NCBI GenBank assembly: GCA_025450315.1
Contig: JANWHQ010000091.1
Span: forward strand, 61,379 to 125,378
Length of the DNA: 64,000 nt
Source: Caulobacteraceae bacterium
GTDB taxonomy: Bacteria > Pseudomonadota > Alphaproteobacteria > Caulobacterales > Caulobacteraceae
Reading direction: 5' to 3'
Shown here: in pieces, positions 52,275 through 61,839 of the stretch
Layout: every line of letters begins with the position of its first letter
How positions within the stretch are numbered: the stretch's first letter is position 1
Notes under the pieces: model-generated
Seen by the model: the letters and a program-made list of their open reading frames with translations, nothing else
What the model was told of the DNA's origin: nothing
Database searches by the model: none
Made by a program: the position numbers and the translations under genes

Positions 52275-54092
52275 ATGTGCGGCATCGTGGGCTATGTGGG
52301 CCCCAAGACGGCGGCGCCCCTGCTGGTCGAGGGACTGAGGCGGCTGGAGTACCGGGGCTATGACTCGGCGGGGCTGGCGGTCGCCTCGGAAGGCCGGCTT
52401 GAGGTCCACAAGCGCCAGGGCAAGGTGCGCGAGCTGATCGACGCCCTGCCAGCGGAGGTCCCGGGCGGGCTCGGCATCGCCCACACCCGCTGGGCCACCC
52501 ACGGCGAGCCCAGCGACCTCAACGCCCACCCGCACACCGACGCCTCCGGGCGGCTGGCGGTGGTCCACAACGGCATCGTCGAGAACGCCGCCGAGCTCAG
52601 GGCCGGGCTCGAGCGCCAGGGCGTGGAATTCCGTTCCCAGACCGACACCGAGGTGCTGGCCCACCTGATCGCCCGGCGCAGCGAAACCTCCCTGGCCGAG
52701 GCCGTGCGCGGCGCGCTGGGGCAGGTCAAGGGCGCCTACGCCATTGCGGTGATCGATGCGGCGCGCCCGGACTGCATCGTCGCCGCCCGCAACGGTGGGC
52801 CGGTGGTGATCGGGGTGGGCGACGGCGAGATGTTCGTGGCGTCGGACGCCGCGGCCCTGATGGGCCATGCCAGGAGCGTCGCGCACCTGGACGACGGCGA
52901 GCTGGCCGAGGTCAGGGCCGACGGCTTTGCCGTCTTCACCCTGGAGGGCGCCGAACGGTCCAAGGCCACCCAGGCGCTGGAGGGCCGGATCGAGGGCTTC
53001 GACAAGGGCGACTTCTCGCACTTCATGATGAAGGAGATCGCCGAGCAGCCCGCCGCCGTGCGCCGCACCCTGCTCGGGCGGCTGGACCGGCGCTTCCAGA
53101 CCGCGCATTTGGGCGGGGTCGAGCTGGCCGCCCGCGAGATGCTCGACATCCGGCGGGTGAAGATCCTGGGCTGCGGCTCGGCCCACATCGCCGGCGTCCT
53201 GGGCGCGCACCTGATCGAGCAGCTGGCCCGCATCCCGGCCCACGCCGAGCCGGCCTCGGAGTTCCGCTACCGCAACCCGGTGATCGAGCAGGACACCCTC
53301 TATGTGGCCGTCAGCCAGTCGGGCGAGACCTTCGACACCCTGGCGGCGATCCAGGAGGTCAAGCGCAAGGGCGGCCGGGTGCTGGGGATCGTCAATGCGG
53401 TGGGCAGCTCCATCGCGCGCGAGTGCGGGCGGGGCGTCTACCTGCACGCGGGTCCCGAGATCGCGGTGGTCGCGACCAAGACCTTCACCTGCACGTCCAT
53501 CGCCTTCGCCCTTCTGGCGCTGCAGCTGGGCCGCATCCGCGACCTGTCGGCCGCCCACGGCCAGCGGCTGCTCCTGGCGCTGGACGCCCTGCCGGACCAG
53601 ATCCAGGTGATCCTGGACCACTCGGCCGAGCTGGCCCCCATCGCCCGGCGGCTGGCCAGGAGCGAGCACGCCTATTTCATCGGCCGGGCGGCGGGCTTCG
53701 CCGTAGCCATGGAGGGGGCGTTGAAGCTGAAGGAAATCAGCTACCTGCACGCCGAAGCCTACCCGGCGTCCGAGCTGAAGCATGGGCCCCTGGCGCTGAT
53801 CTCGGAGGAGACCCCCACCCTGATGGTGCTGCCGGACGACGAGCTTCTGGCCAAGAACCTCTCGACCATGGCCGAGGTGCGCGCCCGCCAGGGGCCGGTG
53901 CTGGCGATCACCCATCCGGGCGTGCGGACGCCGCAGGCGGAGGCCAGGTTCGAGGTCCCGCGCTCGGCGCCCGAGCTCGACCCGATCCTGCTGGGCGTTC
54001 CGTTGCAGCTCGTCGCCTACCAGGTCGCCCAGGGCCTGGGCCGCGACGTCGACCAGCCGCGCAACCTGGCCAAGTCGGTGACGGTCGAGTGA
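52275..54092 (+). CDS. glmS: Glutamine-fructose-6-phosphate aminotransferase (isomerising)
   Basis: A 605-residue enzyme making glucosamine-6-phosphate for peptidoglycan and LPS. The N-terminal glutaminase starts at Cys2 (MCGIVGYVG) with the RYRGYDSAG-type motif (LEYRGYDSAGLAV). Two SIS domains bind fructose-6-phosphate, with SQSGETFDT in the first and AYPASELKHGPLALI in the second, and it ends in PRNLAKSVTVE. GAGGGAGAGG precedes the ATG. The length fits the family. I see no riboswitch-like leader; the gene follows a small gene after 12 nt. Confidence 0.97.
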   Translation: MCGIVGYVGPKTAAPLLVEGLRRLEYRGYDSAGLAVASEGRLEVHKRQGKVRELIDALPAEVPGGLGIAHTRWATHGEPSDLNAHPHTDASGRLAVVHNGIVENAAELRAGLERQGVEFRSQTDTEVLAHLIARRSETSLAEAVRGALGQVKGAYAIAVIDAARPDCIVAARNGGPVVIGVGDGEMFVASDAAALMGHARSVAHLDDGELAEVRADGFAVFTLEGAERSKATQALEGRIEGFDKGDFSHFMMKEIAEQPAAVRRTLLGRLDRRFQTAHLGGVELAAREMLDIRRVKILGCGSAHIAGVLGAHLIEQLARIPAHAEPASEFRYRNPVIEQDTLYVAVSQSGETFDTLAAIQEVKRKGGRVLGIVNAVGSSIARECGRGVYLHAGPEIAVVATKTFTCTSIAFALLALQLGRIRDLSAAHGQRLLLALDALPDQIQVILDHSAELAPIARRLARSEHAYFIGRAAGFAVAMEGALKLKEISYLHAEAYPASELKHGPLALISEETPTLMVLPDDELLAKNLSTMAEVRARQGPVLAITHPGVRTPQAEARFEVPRSAPELDPILLGVPLQLVAYQVAQGLGRDVDQPRNLAKSVTVE

Positions 54093-54094
54093 AC

Positions 54095-54117
54095 CGGCCG
54101 GGTTGCGGACCCGGCCG
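54095..54117. terminator. Hairpin terminator after glmS
   Basis: CGGCCGGGT (54095-54103) and ACCCGGCCG (54109-54117) form a perfect 9-bp stem with a 5-nt loop, directly after the glmS stop and before the convergent hydrolase gene. No U-run. Confidence 0.65.
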
Positions 54118-54141
54118 CGCGGGCGCGCCCCGCGGGGCGAC

Positions 54142-55332
54142 TCAGAGGCTCGCGTAGACCGCGTCGATCAGGCGGCGGGCGCGCGGCCCGTTGTCGCCGA
54201 CCGAGTGCATCTTGTTGCAGCAGTAAGAGAAGGCGATGCGGCCGTCGGGGTCGGCGAAGCCGATCGAGCCGCCGATGCCGTGGTGCCCGAAGGCGCGCGG
54301 ATTGGGGCCCATGTAGACCGCCTCGGGGGTGTTCAGCAGCACCCCCAGCGCCTGGTGATAGGGCCGGTCCTGCAGCTGTTCGACCTGGTGGTGCTGCTCG
54401 GTGATCATCCGCTCGATGGAGTCCTTCGACATCAGCCGCACGCCGTCGATCTCGCCGCCCACCGACAGGGCCGAGTAGATCCGCGCCACGGCGCGGGCGT
54501 TGCCGTGGCCGTTGCCCGAGGCGATCTCGGCCACCTTCCAGATGCTGGAGTTCAGGGTGGTGTGCCACGGCTCGTCGGGGTTCTGGCGGAAGGCGAGGTT
54601 GCGCAGCGTTTCGGGCGCCTCGGCGTCCTTGGCCGCGAACAGGCGCGCGCCCATGTTCGGGATCACCTCGGCGACGCGGGCCTGCTCGTCGCCCAGCATC
54701 TGGCCGATGTGGTAGTCGGCGTGCAGCGGCGCGGCGACTTCCCAGCGCAGGAAGGGCCCGATGGTCCGCCCGGTGACCCGGCGCATGATCTCGCCCAGCA
54801 GATAGCCCTGGTTATGGACGTGATAGGCGGCCTTGGTCCCCGGCTCCCAGAGCGGCTCCTGGTCCTCCAGCGCCTTGACATAGGCCTCGCGGTCGAACAT
54901 GGCGCCGGGCCACAGCTTGTTGTTGGTCAGGACCGGGATGGCGGCGGTGTGGTCCAGGACGTGGCGGACCAGGATGCCCTCCTTGCCGTTCCTGGCGAAC
55001 TCGGGCCAGTAGCGGGCCACCGGCGCGTCCAGCTCCACCAGGCCGCGGTCCAGCAGCATGTTGAAGCAGATGGCGGTGATCCCCTTGGCCACCGACATCA
55101 TGCAGACCAGGGTGTCCTCTCTCCAATGATGCGAGCGCTGGTGGTTGGAGAAGCCGCCCCAGAGGTCGACCACCGGCCTGCCGTCCAGCGTCACCGCCAC
55201 CGCCGAGCCGAGTTCGTCCTCGACGCGGTAGTTCTCCAGGAAGGCCTCGGCCACGCCCTCGAACCTTGGATCGTAGGTCCCCGCGAACGGATAGTCGTGC
55301 CCGTCGCGGTGCAGGCTGCGGTCAAGCTCCAC
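54142..55332 (-). CDS. Beta-lactamase-fold serine hydrolase (EstB/class C type)
   Basis: A 396-residue enzyme of the serine beta-lactamase/esterase superfamily. The SxxK nucleophile motif is SVAKG at about residue 75-80, with a YHVHNQGY box and a C-terminal FGHHGIGGSIGFADP segment in the place of the KTG motif. Members of this group are esterases or peptidases far more often than beta-lactamases. The GTG start at 55332 has a strong AGGAGG 6 nt upstream. No signal peptide; probably cytosolic. Confidence 0.9.
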   Translation of the reverse strand: MELDRSLHRDGHDYPFAGTYDPRFEGVAEAFLENYRVEDELGSAVAVTLDGRPVVDLWGGFSNHQRSHHWREDTLVCMMSVAKGITAICFNMLLDRGLVELDAPVARYWPEFARNGKEGILVRHVLDHTAAIPVLTNNKLWPGAMFDREAYVKALEDQEPLWEPGTKAAYHVHNQGYLLGEIMRRVTGRTIGPFLRWEVAAPLHADYHIGQMLGDEQARVAEVIPNMGARLFAAKDAEAPETLRNLAFRQNPDEPWHTTLNSSIWKVAEIASGNGHGNARAVARIYSALSVGGEIDGVRLMSKDSIERMITEQHHQVEQLQDRPYHQALGVLLNTPEAVYMGPNPRAFGHHGIGGSIGFADPDGRIAFSYCCNKMHSVGDNGPRARRLIDAVYASL

Positions 55333-55408
55333 TGGGATCCTCCTGGTCCTGTTGCGGCGTCGAGACCGCTAGGCAGGCGGCGGGCGCCGGTCAAGCGGCC
55401 TGGAGCGA

Positions 55409-56011
55409 TCAGCCCTTGGCGCCGCGGCTCGACAGCTCCACCACGAGGTCGAGGCGCGCGTCGGCGGGGTCGGTCAGCACCGCCGAGCCGGAGGGGGCGG
55501 CCCAGCTCATGCGCACGCGGTCGAGCTTGCCGAGCTCGGTCTGGACCTGGTCGCGCAACACCGCGTCGGGCGGGCCATAGGCGGCCTTGAGCCGGCCGGC
55601 GACCTTGTCGAAGGCGTCGCGCGAGGTGCGGTAGCGGATCCCGGTGAGACGGCCGCCGGTGAACAGGTAGTGGACCACCACCGGCTTGCGCTTGGCCGCC
55701 GGCCGGATGCCCTGGGCCAGGACATAGCGGCCGTAGCGGGCGATGTAGCCGCAGACCACCTCGCCCGCCTTGCGCTGGGCCGCGGTGGGCTCGAGGCCCG
55801 CGTTCCGGCCGATGCCAGGGTCGCCGGAGCAGGCGGCCCGCACGCCCGGGCTGGCCTTGCCCGGGAAGGGCAGGGACCGCCAAGCCTGAAGGCTCATGCC
55901 GAGGCGGGCGCCGGTGAAGGCGAACGGCCCGGCGCCGGCCGGGGCGGCGAGGGCCGCTCCGGCCGTGGACAAGGCAAGGACGATGGCGGCTCCCGTCAGG
56001 GCGTGGCCCAT
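55409..56011 (-). CDS. Secreted protein of unknown function, co-transcribed with degP
   Basis: A 200-residue protein with a signal peptide (MGHALTGAAIVLALSTAGAAL). The mature part starts with FTGARLGMSLQAWRSLPFPG and has a central YLFTGGRLTGIRYRTSRDAFDKV, a pattern seen in periplasmic hypotheticals with beta sandwiches. Two cysteines (RAACSGD and VVCGYIA) may pair. The ATG at 56011 has GAGGGGAG at about 8 nt. The degP stop lies 13 nt upstream in the same direction, so the two form an operon; a role linked to envelope quality control is inferred. Confidence 0.8.
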   Translation of the reverse strand: MGHALTGAAIVLALSTAGAALAAPAGAGPFAFTGARLGMSLQAWRSLPFPGKASPGVRAACSGDPGIGRNAGLEPTAAQRKAGEVVCGYIARYGRYVLAQGIRPAAKRKPVVVHYLFTGGRLTGIRYRTSRDAFDKVAGRLKAAYGPPDAVLRDQVQTELGKLDRVRMSWAAPSGSAVLTDPADARLDLVVELSSRGAKG

Positions 56012-56024
56012 GTTGCGTCTCCCC

Positions 56025-57560
56025 TCAGCCCTTGGCGTGGCCAACCTTCAGCGGCACGAACGCATGGCGGCCGTTGTGGGCCACCATCAGCAGCACCTCG
56101 TCGCGGCCCTCGTGCCTGGCCTCGGCCACCGCTGCGGCGAGGTCGCCCGGAGAGCCGATCTTGTGCGAGCCCGCCCGCAGGATCACGTCGCCGCGGCCGA
56201 GGCCCTTGTCGGCGGCGTCGGAGTCGGAGGCCACCCCGGCCACCGTCACCCCGCCGTGGCTGTTGGGCTCCAGCTGCATGCCGAGCACCCGTCCCACGTC
56301 GCCGGATTCGTCGCCGCCGTCGTAGGGACGCTCGGGATTGGACGCCAGGGTCGCCTCGGAGGGCCTGAGCCCGGAGTGGACGTCGACGGTCAGGGTGCGG
56401 CCGTCCCGCAGCACCTCCAGGCGCGCCACCTGCCCCGGGCGCACCAGGGCCACCTGGCGGGTGAGGTCGTCGGCGGAGTCCACCGGCCGTCCGTCGATGC
56501 CCAGCACCACGTCGCCCGGCTCGAGGCCCGCCTGCTCGGCCGGGCCGCCGGGGGTCAGGTCGGCGACCAGCGCGCCCTTGCGGCCGTGCATCCCCAGGCT
56601 CTCGGAGATCTCGGCCGTCACCGGCTGGACCGTGGCGCCGATATAGCCGCGCGTGACCTTGCCGTGCTCGATCAGCTGGCGCGACACCTGGGCGACCACC
56701 CCGGCGGGGATGTCGAAACCGATGCCCACCGAGCCGCCCGAGGGGGAATAGATGGCCGTGTTCACGCCCACCACCCGGCCATAGGCGTCGAAGGTCGGGC
56801 CGCCGGAATTGCCCCGGTTGATGGGGGCGTCGATCTGCATGTAGTCGACGTAGTTGGAGTCCGCGATGTTCTTGCGGCCCAGGGCCGAGACGATGCCGGC
56901 CGTGGCCGTGCCGCCCAGGCCGAAGGGATTGCCCACGGCCACCACCCAGTCGCCGACACGCGGCTTGGCGCGATCCTCGAAGCTGACGAAGGGGAAGCCG
57001 CCGCCGTCGACCTTGATCACCGCCACGTCCGTGGCGGGGTCTGTGCCGATCAGGTGGGCCTTGAGATCGCGCCCGTCCTTGGTGTGGACGGTGATCTTGT
57101 CGGCGCCCTCGACCACATGGTTGTTGGTCACGATGTAGCCGTCGGGCGAGATGAAGAAGCCCGAGCCCGAGGCCCTCATCCTCTGCGGCGCCTGGGGCTG
57201 CATCTGAGGCATGCCGAAGAACCCGAACGGGCTCAACTGGTCGCCGCCGCCGTCATCGTTGTCGCCGCCCTGGGGGGATCCGAAGCGGAAGGTGAAGGGG
57301 CCCTGTTCGCCCTGCCCGGAATAGGCCGCCTCGGCGGGGCCGACCTTGCCTTCGATGTCGATGGAGACCACCGCCGGCGCCACGCGCTGGACGATGTCGG
57401 CGAAGGACATCGGGACGCCGGGAGCGGCGACCGCCGCGTGCGGGCTGTTGACGGCCCCGTCTTGGGCGCTGGCGCGGGCGTAGTAGCCGCCGGCGCCAGC
57501 CAGCACGAGCGCCCCCAGGGCGGCGCCGGCGAGAAGCTTCTGGTTCTTGAGATCGATCAC
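56025..57560 (-). CDS. DegP/HtrA-like periplasmic serine protease (Do)
   Basis: About 511 residues from a GTG at 57560. A signal/anchor segment (LLAGAALGALVLAGAGGYY) is followed by a Gly/Asp/Gln-rich linker, a trypsin-like domain with the triad His in TNNHVVEGA, Asp in PATDVAVIKV and Ser in RGNSGGPTFD, and two PDZ domains (the first with GYIGATVQPVTAEI and GPAEQAGLEPGDVVLG, the second with GVASDSDAADKGLGRGDVIL). It removes misfolded envelope proteins. Whether it is DegP or DegQ is not decided. The start is uncertain because no strong ribosome site is seen. It is followed after 13 nt by the secreted-protein gene. Confidence 0.93.
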   Translation of the reverse strand: MIDLKNQKLLAGAALGALVLAGAGGYYARASAQDGAVNSPHAAVAAPGVPMSFADIVQRVAPAVVSIDIEGKVGPAEAAYSGQGEQGPFTFRFGSPQGGDNDDGGGDQLSPFGFFGMPQMQPQAPQRMRASGSGFFISPDGYIVTNNHVVEGADKITVHTKDGRDLKAHLIGTDPATDVAVIKVDGGGFPFVSFEDRAKPRVGDWVVAVGNPFGLGGTATAGIVSALGRKNIADSNYVDYMQIDAPINRGNSGGPTFDAYGRVVGVNTAIYSPSGGSVGIGFDIPAGVVAQVSRQLIEHGKVTRGYIGATVQPVTAEISESLGMHGRKGALVADLTPGGPAEQAGLEPGDVVLGIDGRPVDSADDLTRQVALVRPGQVARLEVLRDGRTLTVDVHSGLRPSEATLASNPERPYDGGDESGDVGRVLGMQLEPNSHGGVTVAGVASDSDAADKGLGRGDVILRAGSHKIGSPGDLAAAVAEARHEGRDEVLLMVAHNGRHAFVPLKVGHAKG

Positions 57561-57823
57561 GGTTCCAAATCCCGTATGTCGCCTTCCGCCAGCATCGTGC
57601 GGCGGCCGGGCGTGTTGTGACTTGTGGTTCAAAGTCGTACGCGAGGTTGTCCAAAAGATGGCAAGACTACCGGGCGGATGACGTGGCCTGAATAAAGTAT
57701 CTGATTGTTCTAATACCTGGACTAAGACAGAAGTCATCCATGGAGCGTCCGCCGTGACGGATCCCGCATAGGACTTTGGGGTGAAGGAGGGCCGGCGCCT
57801 GAGGCGCGGCGGCTACAGGGTGG

Positions 57824-58192
57824 TCAGGCGGCCTGGACCGGGGGGCCGCGGGCGGGCGGCGGCGGCGCGGGAGCGCCGGTCGCGACGGAGGTCGGCAGGC
57901 GGGTTGGCGGCGCCACCGGCGTCGACCAGCGCAGGAGGCTGGTCCGCACCAGGCAGGGCGGCGGCGGATCGTCGTTGGTCGCCTCGCACCGGCCGGGGGG
58001 CGGCTTCAGCGCGGCCAGCGCCGCGACATGGCTGTTGGCGGCGAGGGGGCTCGCATGGGCGGACTCGGCGGCTGCGGCGGGCAGGTCCGCGGCGGCCCAG
58101 GCCACCGAACAGCGCAGGGCGAACAGCACCGCCAGCGCCAGATAGGCGGCGGCTCCGAACCGGGTCCTCCCCAGAAGGCGCGTGCGCGACAT
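57824..58192 (-). CDS. Small Pro/Ala-rich protein, probably exported
   Basis: A 122-residue protein with a hydrophobic segment (FGAAAYLALAVLFALRCSVAWA, about 12-33) that acts as a signal or anchor, then an Ala/Pro-rich region (LRWSTPVAPPTRL) with two Cys (GRCEAT, PCLVRT). No family recognised. CGGAG lies about 9 nt before the ATG. It lies 57 nt downstream of the sbmA stop in the same direction. Confidence 0.58.
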   Translation of the reverse strand: MSRTRLLGRTRFGAAAYLALAVLFALRCSVAWAAADLPAAAAESAHASPLAANSHVAALAALKPPPGRCEATNDDPPPPCLVRTSLLRWSTPVAPPTRLPTSVATGAPAPPPPARGPPVQAA

Positions 58193-58249
58193 CAGGTCCA
58201 GCTCCGAGGCCAGAACATAGGCGCTGCGCCGCCGGCTCGCCAGGGGCCA

Positions 58250-59479
58250 TCAGGCGGCATCGGCGGTGGCCTCGATGCCGGGCAGCGGCTGGTCCTCGAT
58301 CGCCGCCTCGAAGCTGCGCAGCCGCTTGTAGATCGACTGCAGCTCCACGATCGTGGTCCACGAATTGACCAGGTACTGGAACGAGCCGCGCACCTGGTCC
58401 AGCGCGTTCATGATCTGCTGCATCAGCCCCAGGGTCAGCAAGCCCGCGACGACCGACGGACCCAGCACCACCAGGGGGAAGATCACGTCGGCCTGCAGGT
58501 AGAGGGCCCGCGCCACGTTGAAGTAGACGTAGTTGAAGTAGAGCCTGAAGTAGTTGGCCCTGACCGCGCGGAACAGCTGGGCCAGGGTCGGCGGGTCGGC
58601 GCGCGAGGGGTCGTCCTCGCCGTAGACCAGTTCCTTCCGGTAGGCCGCCTCGACCCGCTGGTTGCGGAACTGCAGGCCGGGCAGCTTGACGCCCACGACG
58701 GCCAGGAAGCCGGTGCCGAACGCCGCCCACAGGACCGTGGCCACCATCAGCGCGGCCGGGACGTCGCCCACCAGAGGCAGCCGGGTCACGTGCGCCGACA
58801 GCCTGAGCAGGACCGGCACGAAGGCGACCAGGGTCAGCACCGAATTGATGAAGCTGACGCCCAGGTCCTCCGTCGTCGTGGAGAACCGCATGGTGTCTTC
58901 CTGGATGCGCTGGGCGGCGCCTTCGATCAGGCGCAGGCGTCGCCACTCGCTGACGAAGTAGTCGTTCATCGCCGTGCGCCAGCGGAACACGTAGTGACTG
59001 GCGAAGAACAGGGTCAGCACGCCGACGGTGATGTCCGCCAGCGCCAGCCAGAGAAAGGTGGCGACCTGGCCGTAGTAGCGGGCGGCGGTGACGTGGGCGG
59101 TGTGGCCCAGCGCGCCCTGCACCAGGTCCCAGAAGGGGCCGTACCAGTTGTTGACCCCGACGCTGACCTCGACGTCCAGATAGGTCACGAAGACGATCAG
59201 GGCCGTGCCCAGAACCGACCAGCGCCACCAGGGGTGCGGCGCGAGCATCCGCCAGGCGCCGGCGAAGACCGCCACGGCCAGGCCGTAATAGATGTAGAAC
59301 CAGAGAAATCCGGGGGTCCAGAACATCCCCAGGCCAATCACCTGATGGGTGTCGGGCGGCAGGCCCAGGCGTGCGCCGAAGGCCTTGCCGCCGCCGTACC
59401 AGAGCGCCATGGCCAGGGCGGTCCAGATCGCCGCCGACAGGAAGAACAGCTTCGGACGGGGAAAGAAGGACACGAACAT
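58250..59479 (-). CDS. sbmA: SbmA/BacA family peptide antibiotic transporter
   Basis: A 409-residue inner-membrane protein. It opens [18 protein letters not shown] and has about seven helices, with SYxSF-like [13 protein letters not shown] and [18 protein letters not shown] segments of the SbmA/BacA family. These are proton-driven importers of antimicrobial peptides and bleomycin, and in rhizobia the family is needed for chronic host infection. Unlike ABC exporters with the same membrane fold it has no ATPase domain here. The length is normal. The gene stands alone apart from a small exported protein downstream. Confidence 0.93.
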   Translation of the reverse strand: MFVSFFPRPKLFFLSAAIWTALAMALWYGGGKAFGARLGLPPDTHQVIGLGMFWTPGFLWFYIYYGLAVAVFAGAWRMLAPHPWWRWSVLGTALIVFVTYLDVEVSVGVNNWYGPFWDLVQGALGHTAHVTAARYYGQVATFLWLALADITVGVLTLFFASHYVFRWRTAMNDYFVSEWRRLRLIEGAAQRIQEDTMRFSTTTEDLGVSFINSVLTLVAFVPVLLRLSAHVTRLPLVGDVPAALMVATVLWAAFGTGFLAVVGVKLPGLQFRNQRVEAAYRKELVYGEDDPSRADPPTLAQLFRAVRANYFRLYFNYVYFNVARALYLQADVIFPLVVLGPSVVAGLLTLGLMQQIMNALDQVRGSFQYLVNSWTTIVELQSIYKRLRSFEAAIEDQPLPGIEATADAA

Positions 59480-59806
59480 CGGCGCTGCTCAGCCGGCTCG
59501 GCGACTGCGTCGCGCCCCGCGCATCAGCGTCCGCCCGCCCGGTCGCCGGCGGCGCCGGCGCGGCGATGCTGGGTGTGGCCATCCTGGTTGCCGGTCATGA
59601 AGCACCTGCATGCGGCCGCCCGCCAGGGAACGCCGGCGGGGGACGGATCGTTGGGGACGCCCGTGAGGAACGCGGAAATGTGCGAAGCGTTCTGGCGTTC
59701 GTATCCGGCTGTGATATGAGGCGGATCGGGAGCGTCGCTGGCCGTCCCCTCGCGGCGCTCCCATCCCCCTCACGGCCGATCCTGTCGAATTGGCACGAGG
59801 GAAATC
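59480..59806. other. Intergenic region with stress promoter
   Basis: A 327-nt gap between sbmA (minus) and the DUF4142 gene (plus), divergent. It holds the EcfG-type promoter at 59667 and a strongly GC-rich half near sbmA. No gene with a ribosome site was found. Confidence 0.5.
59667..59691 (+). promoter_or_regulatory. Candidate EcfG (general stress sigma) promoter
   Basis: GGAAC (59667-59671) and CGTT (59688-59691) are spaced by 16 nt, matching the EcfG consensus exactly. It points at the DUF4142 gene, 115 nt downstream. Confidence 0.6.
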
Positions 59807-60295
59807 ATGCGCCGATCTGTTTTGCTGACTGGCCTGGCGGCCGCTCTGGCGATCACCGCTTCGAGCGCGGCCTTGGCCGATACGCCCAGCGATTTCGTCG
59901 TCAAGGCGATGAAGGGGGACAATTCGGAGATGATGCTGGGTCGGTTGGCCGAGCAGCGCGCGGCGAGTCCGCGGGTGCGGGCCTTCGGCCGCACGCTGTT
60001 CCAGGACCACAGCATGGGCAAGGCCCAGGCCGTCGTATTGGCGCGCTCGATGGGCGTGCAGCCGACCGACGCGCCCATGGACGTGGCCACGGACGAGCGG
60101 CAGAAGCTCATGGGCCTCAACGGTCCCGCCTTCGACCGCGAGTTCGTCCGCTACATGATCAAGGACCACCAGGAGGACATCGCCGACTTCCGCAAGGAGG
60201 CGGAGGCCCGCGACGGGCGGGTTTCGGCCTTCGCCCGCAAGACCTTGCCGGTGTTGCACAAGCACCTGGACATCGCCCTGCGCCTTCGGGGCTGA
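59807..60295 (+). CDS. DUF4142 domain protein, periplasmic
   Basis: A 162-residue exported protein. The signal peptide is MRRSVLLTGLAAALAITAS with a cut near AALA. The DUF4142 domain (about 26-160) is a four-helix ferritin-like bundle, with helices FVVKAMKGDNSEMMLGRLA, RAFGRTLFQDHSMGKAQA and REFVRYMIKDHQEDIADFRK. The conserved His and Glu/Asp pairs (QDHSMG, IKDHQEDI) resemble metal-binding bundles, but whether a metal is bound is unknown. DUF4142 proteins are often stress-induced, which fits the EcfG promoter upstream. GAGGGA lies 6 nt before the ATG. Confidence 0.9.
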   Translation: MRRSVLLTGLAAALAITASSAALADTPSDFVVKAMKGDNSEMMLGRLAEQRAASPRVRAFGRTLFQDHSMGKAQAVVLARSMGVQPTDAPMDVATDERQKLMGLNGPAFDREFVRYMIKDHQEDIADFRKEAEARDGRVSAFARKTLPVLHKHLDIALRLRG

Positions 60296-60331
60296 CGCTG
60301 CTCGGCCAGCGGCTCAAGGAGGCGATGTAGC

Positions 60332-61825
60332 TCAGGCGGTCCGGATCTGCGCCGGGCTGGCCGGCGCGGCCGATCGCTCCTGCAGGAAGACGCCCTGCTT
60401 CCTCAAGCCGTCCTGCAGGGCGGCGACGTCGACCTTGCGCGGCTGCACCCCGCCGTCGGCGGCCAGGGCCGCGGCGACGCCCGCCGCCTGGCCGGTCAGC
60501 CAGCACTGGGGGATCTCGCGCATGAAGCCGTGGGAATTGGCGTCGCACGAGATGTGCCGGCCGCAGGCAAGCAGGCCGTCCAGGCTGCGCGGCACCAGCG
60601 CTCCGTAGGGCACCGAGATCACCGGGAACTTCGGCGAGACCGACGGGCTGACGCCCACCTCGTCGGCGAAGGGGACGCCCTTCTCCCATTGGCCGCGCTC
60701 GATGCGGCCGACCCCAGCCAGGCGGCGGGTGTGGCGCACGCCCAGCTGGGAGGCGCTCTCCATCATGAAGGCGGCTTCGAAGCCCGGCGCATGGCGGCGG
60801 AAGAACTCGCAGTGGCCGGCCATGAAGCGGTGCGAGCGGATCTCCACCTCGGTCATGTCGTCGACGTCCAGCGCCGACAGGCCCGACTGCCGCGGGCCCA
60901 GGAACAGGGCGATGTCGCTGCGCCAGGAGACGTAGGGGGGCTGGAAGAAGCCGAGGGTGTCGCGGCCCAGCTGCATGAACTGCGCGAACCCATCGGTCTC
61001 CTCGCGCCGGAACTTCAGCCAACGCTCCATGTCCACGCCCGCCAGCATGAAGGCGGTGTTCATCGAGTGGTGCACGTCGCCGGCCTCGATGTCGGTGTCG
61101 AAGGCCGCGCCGGCCCGGGCGAACATGTCGCCGTCGCCGGTGGCGTCGACCACCACCTTGGCCATCAGCGCCTGGCGGCCGGACTTGGATTCGAACACCG
61201 CGCCCCTGACCGCCCCGTCCTCGACGATCGGGCTGGCGGCCCAGCCGTGGAACACCAGCCGCACCCCGGCCTCCAGCAGCAGCTCCTGGGACAGCACCTT
61301 CAGCCGCTCGGGATCCAGCGTCGGCGCCCAGCAGACCGTGCCGTGGAAGGCCGAGGTGCGCTGGCCCCAGTAGGCGGCCTTGGCCGGGTCCCTCGAGCCC
61401 CAGTCGGCCGGGTCGGGCCCGGCCAGGCCCTCGCGCGGCATGCGGTCCAGCACGTCCTCGGCGAAGCCCCGGATCACCTGGCGGCCGGTCCAGTCGGTCA
61501 TCCGGTCGATCCAGATCACCAGCCCGCCGGTGGAGAGCCCGCCCAGGTGGTTGTAGCGCTCGAGCACCACCACGTCCGCGCCGGCCCTGGCCGCCGCCAG
61601 CGCCGCCGCGCAGCCCGAAGGGCCGCCGCCCACCACCAGCACGTCGCACTGGTGATAGACCGGCAGCTCGCGCGCCGCCTCGCGATAGACGCCGGTCCCG
61701 TTGCGCGGCGGCAGGGCGCGCTCGTTCCCCTCGAACAGGTCCGATCCCAGGAACCGGTCCTCGCTCTGGCGGACCTGCTGGAGCTTGGGCATCTCGGGCT
61801 TGTCGGGCATTCGGTTCTCCGTCAT
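60332..61825 (-). CDS. FAD-dependent oxidoreductase (FAD_oxidored family)
   Basis: A 497-residue flavoprotein. The Rossmann motif is VVGGGPSGCAAALAAARAG at about 66-84, followed by the acidic VVVLERYNHLGG. The C-terminal FAD motif region CDANSHGFMREIPQCWLTGQ and AAGVAAALAA is typical of the FAD_oxidored group. No iron-sulfur cysteine cluster is evident. The OYE-family gene lies 14 nt upstream in the same direction, so the two enzymes probably work in one pathway. The substrate is unknown. Confidence 0.9.
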   Translation of the reverse strand: MTENRMPDKPEMPKLQQVRQSEDRFLGSDLFEGNERALPPRNGTGVYREAARELPVYHQCDVLVVGGGPSGCAAALAAARAGADVVVLERYNHLGGLSTGGLVIWIDRMTDWTGRQVIRGFAEDVLDRMPREGLAGPDPADWGSRDPAKAAYWGQRTSAFHGTVCWAPTLDPERLKVLSQELLLEAGVRLVFHGWAASPIVEDGAVRGAVFESKSGRQALMAKVVVDATGDGDMFARAGAAFDTDIEAGDVHHSMNTAFMLAGVDMERWLKFRREETDGFAQFMQLGRDTLGFFQPPYVSWRSDIALFLGPRQSGLSALDVDDMTEVEIRSHRFMAGHCEFFRRHAPGFEAAFMMESASQLGVRHTRRLAGVGRIERGQWEKGVPFADEVGVSPSVSPKFPVISVPYGALVPRSLDGLLACGRHISCDANSHGFMREIPQCWLTGQAAGVAAALAADGGVQPRKVDVAALQDGLRKQGVFLQERSAAPASPAQIRTA

Positions 61826-61839
61826 CCGCCGCTTCTAGC

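Noticed and set aside
54142..55332. Possible antibiotic-resistance beta-lactamase.
   Set aside because: The motifs fit EstB-like esterases; there is no signal peptide or resistance context.
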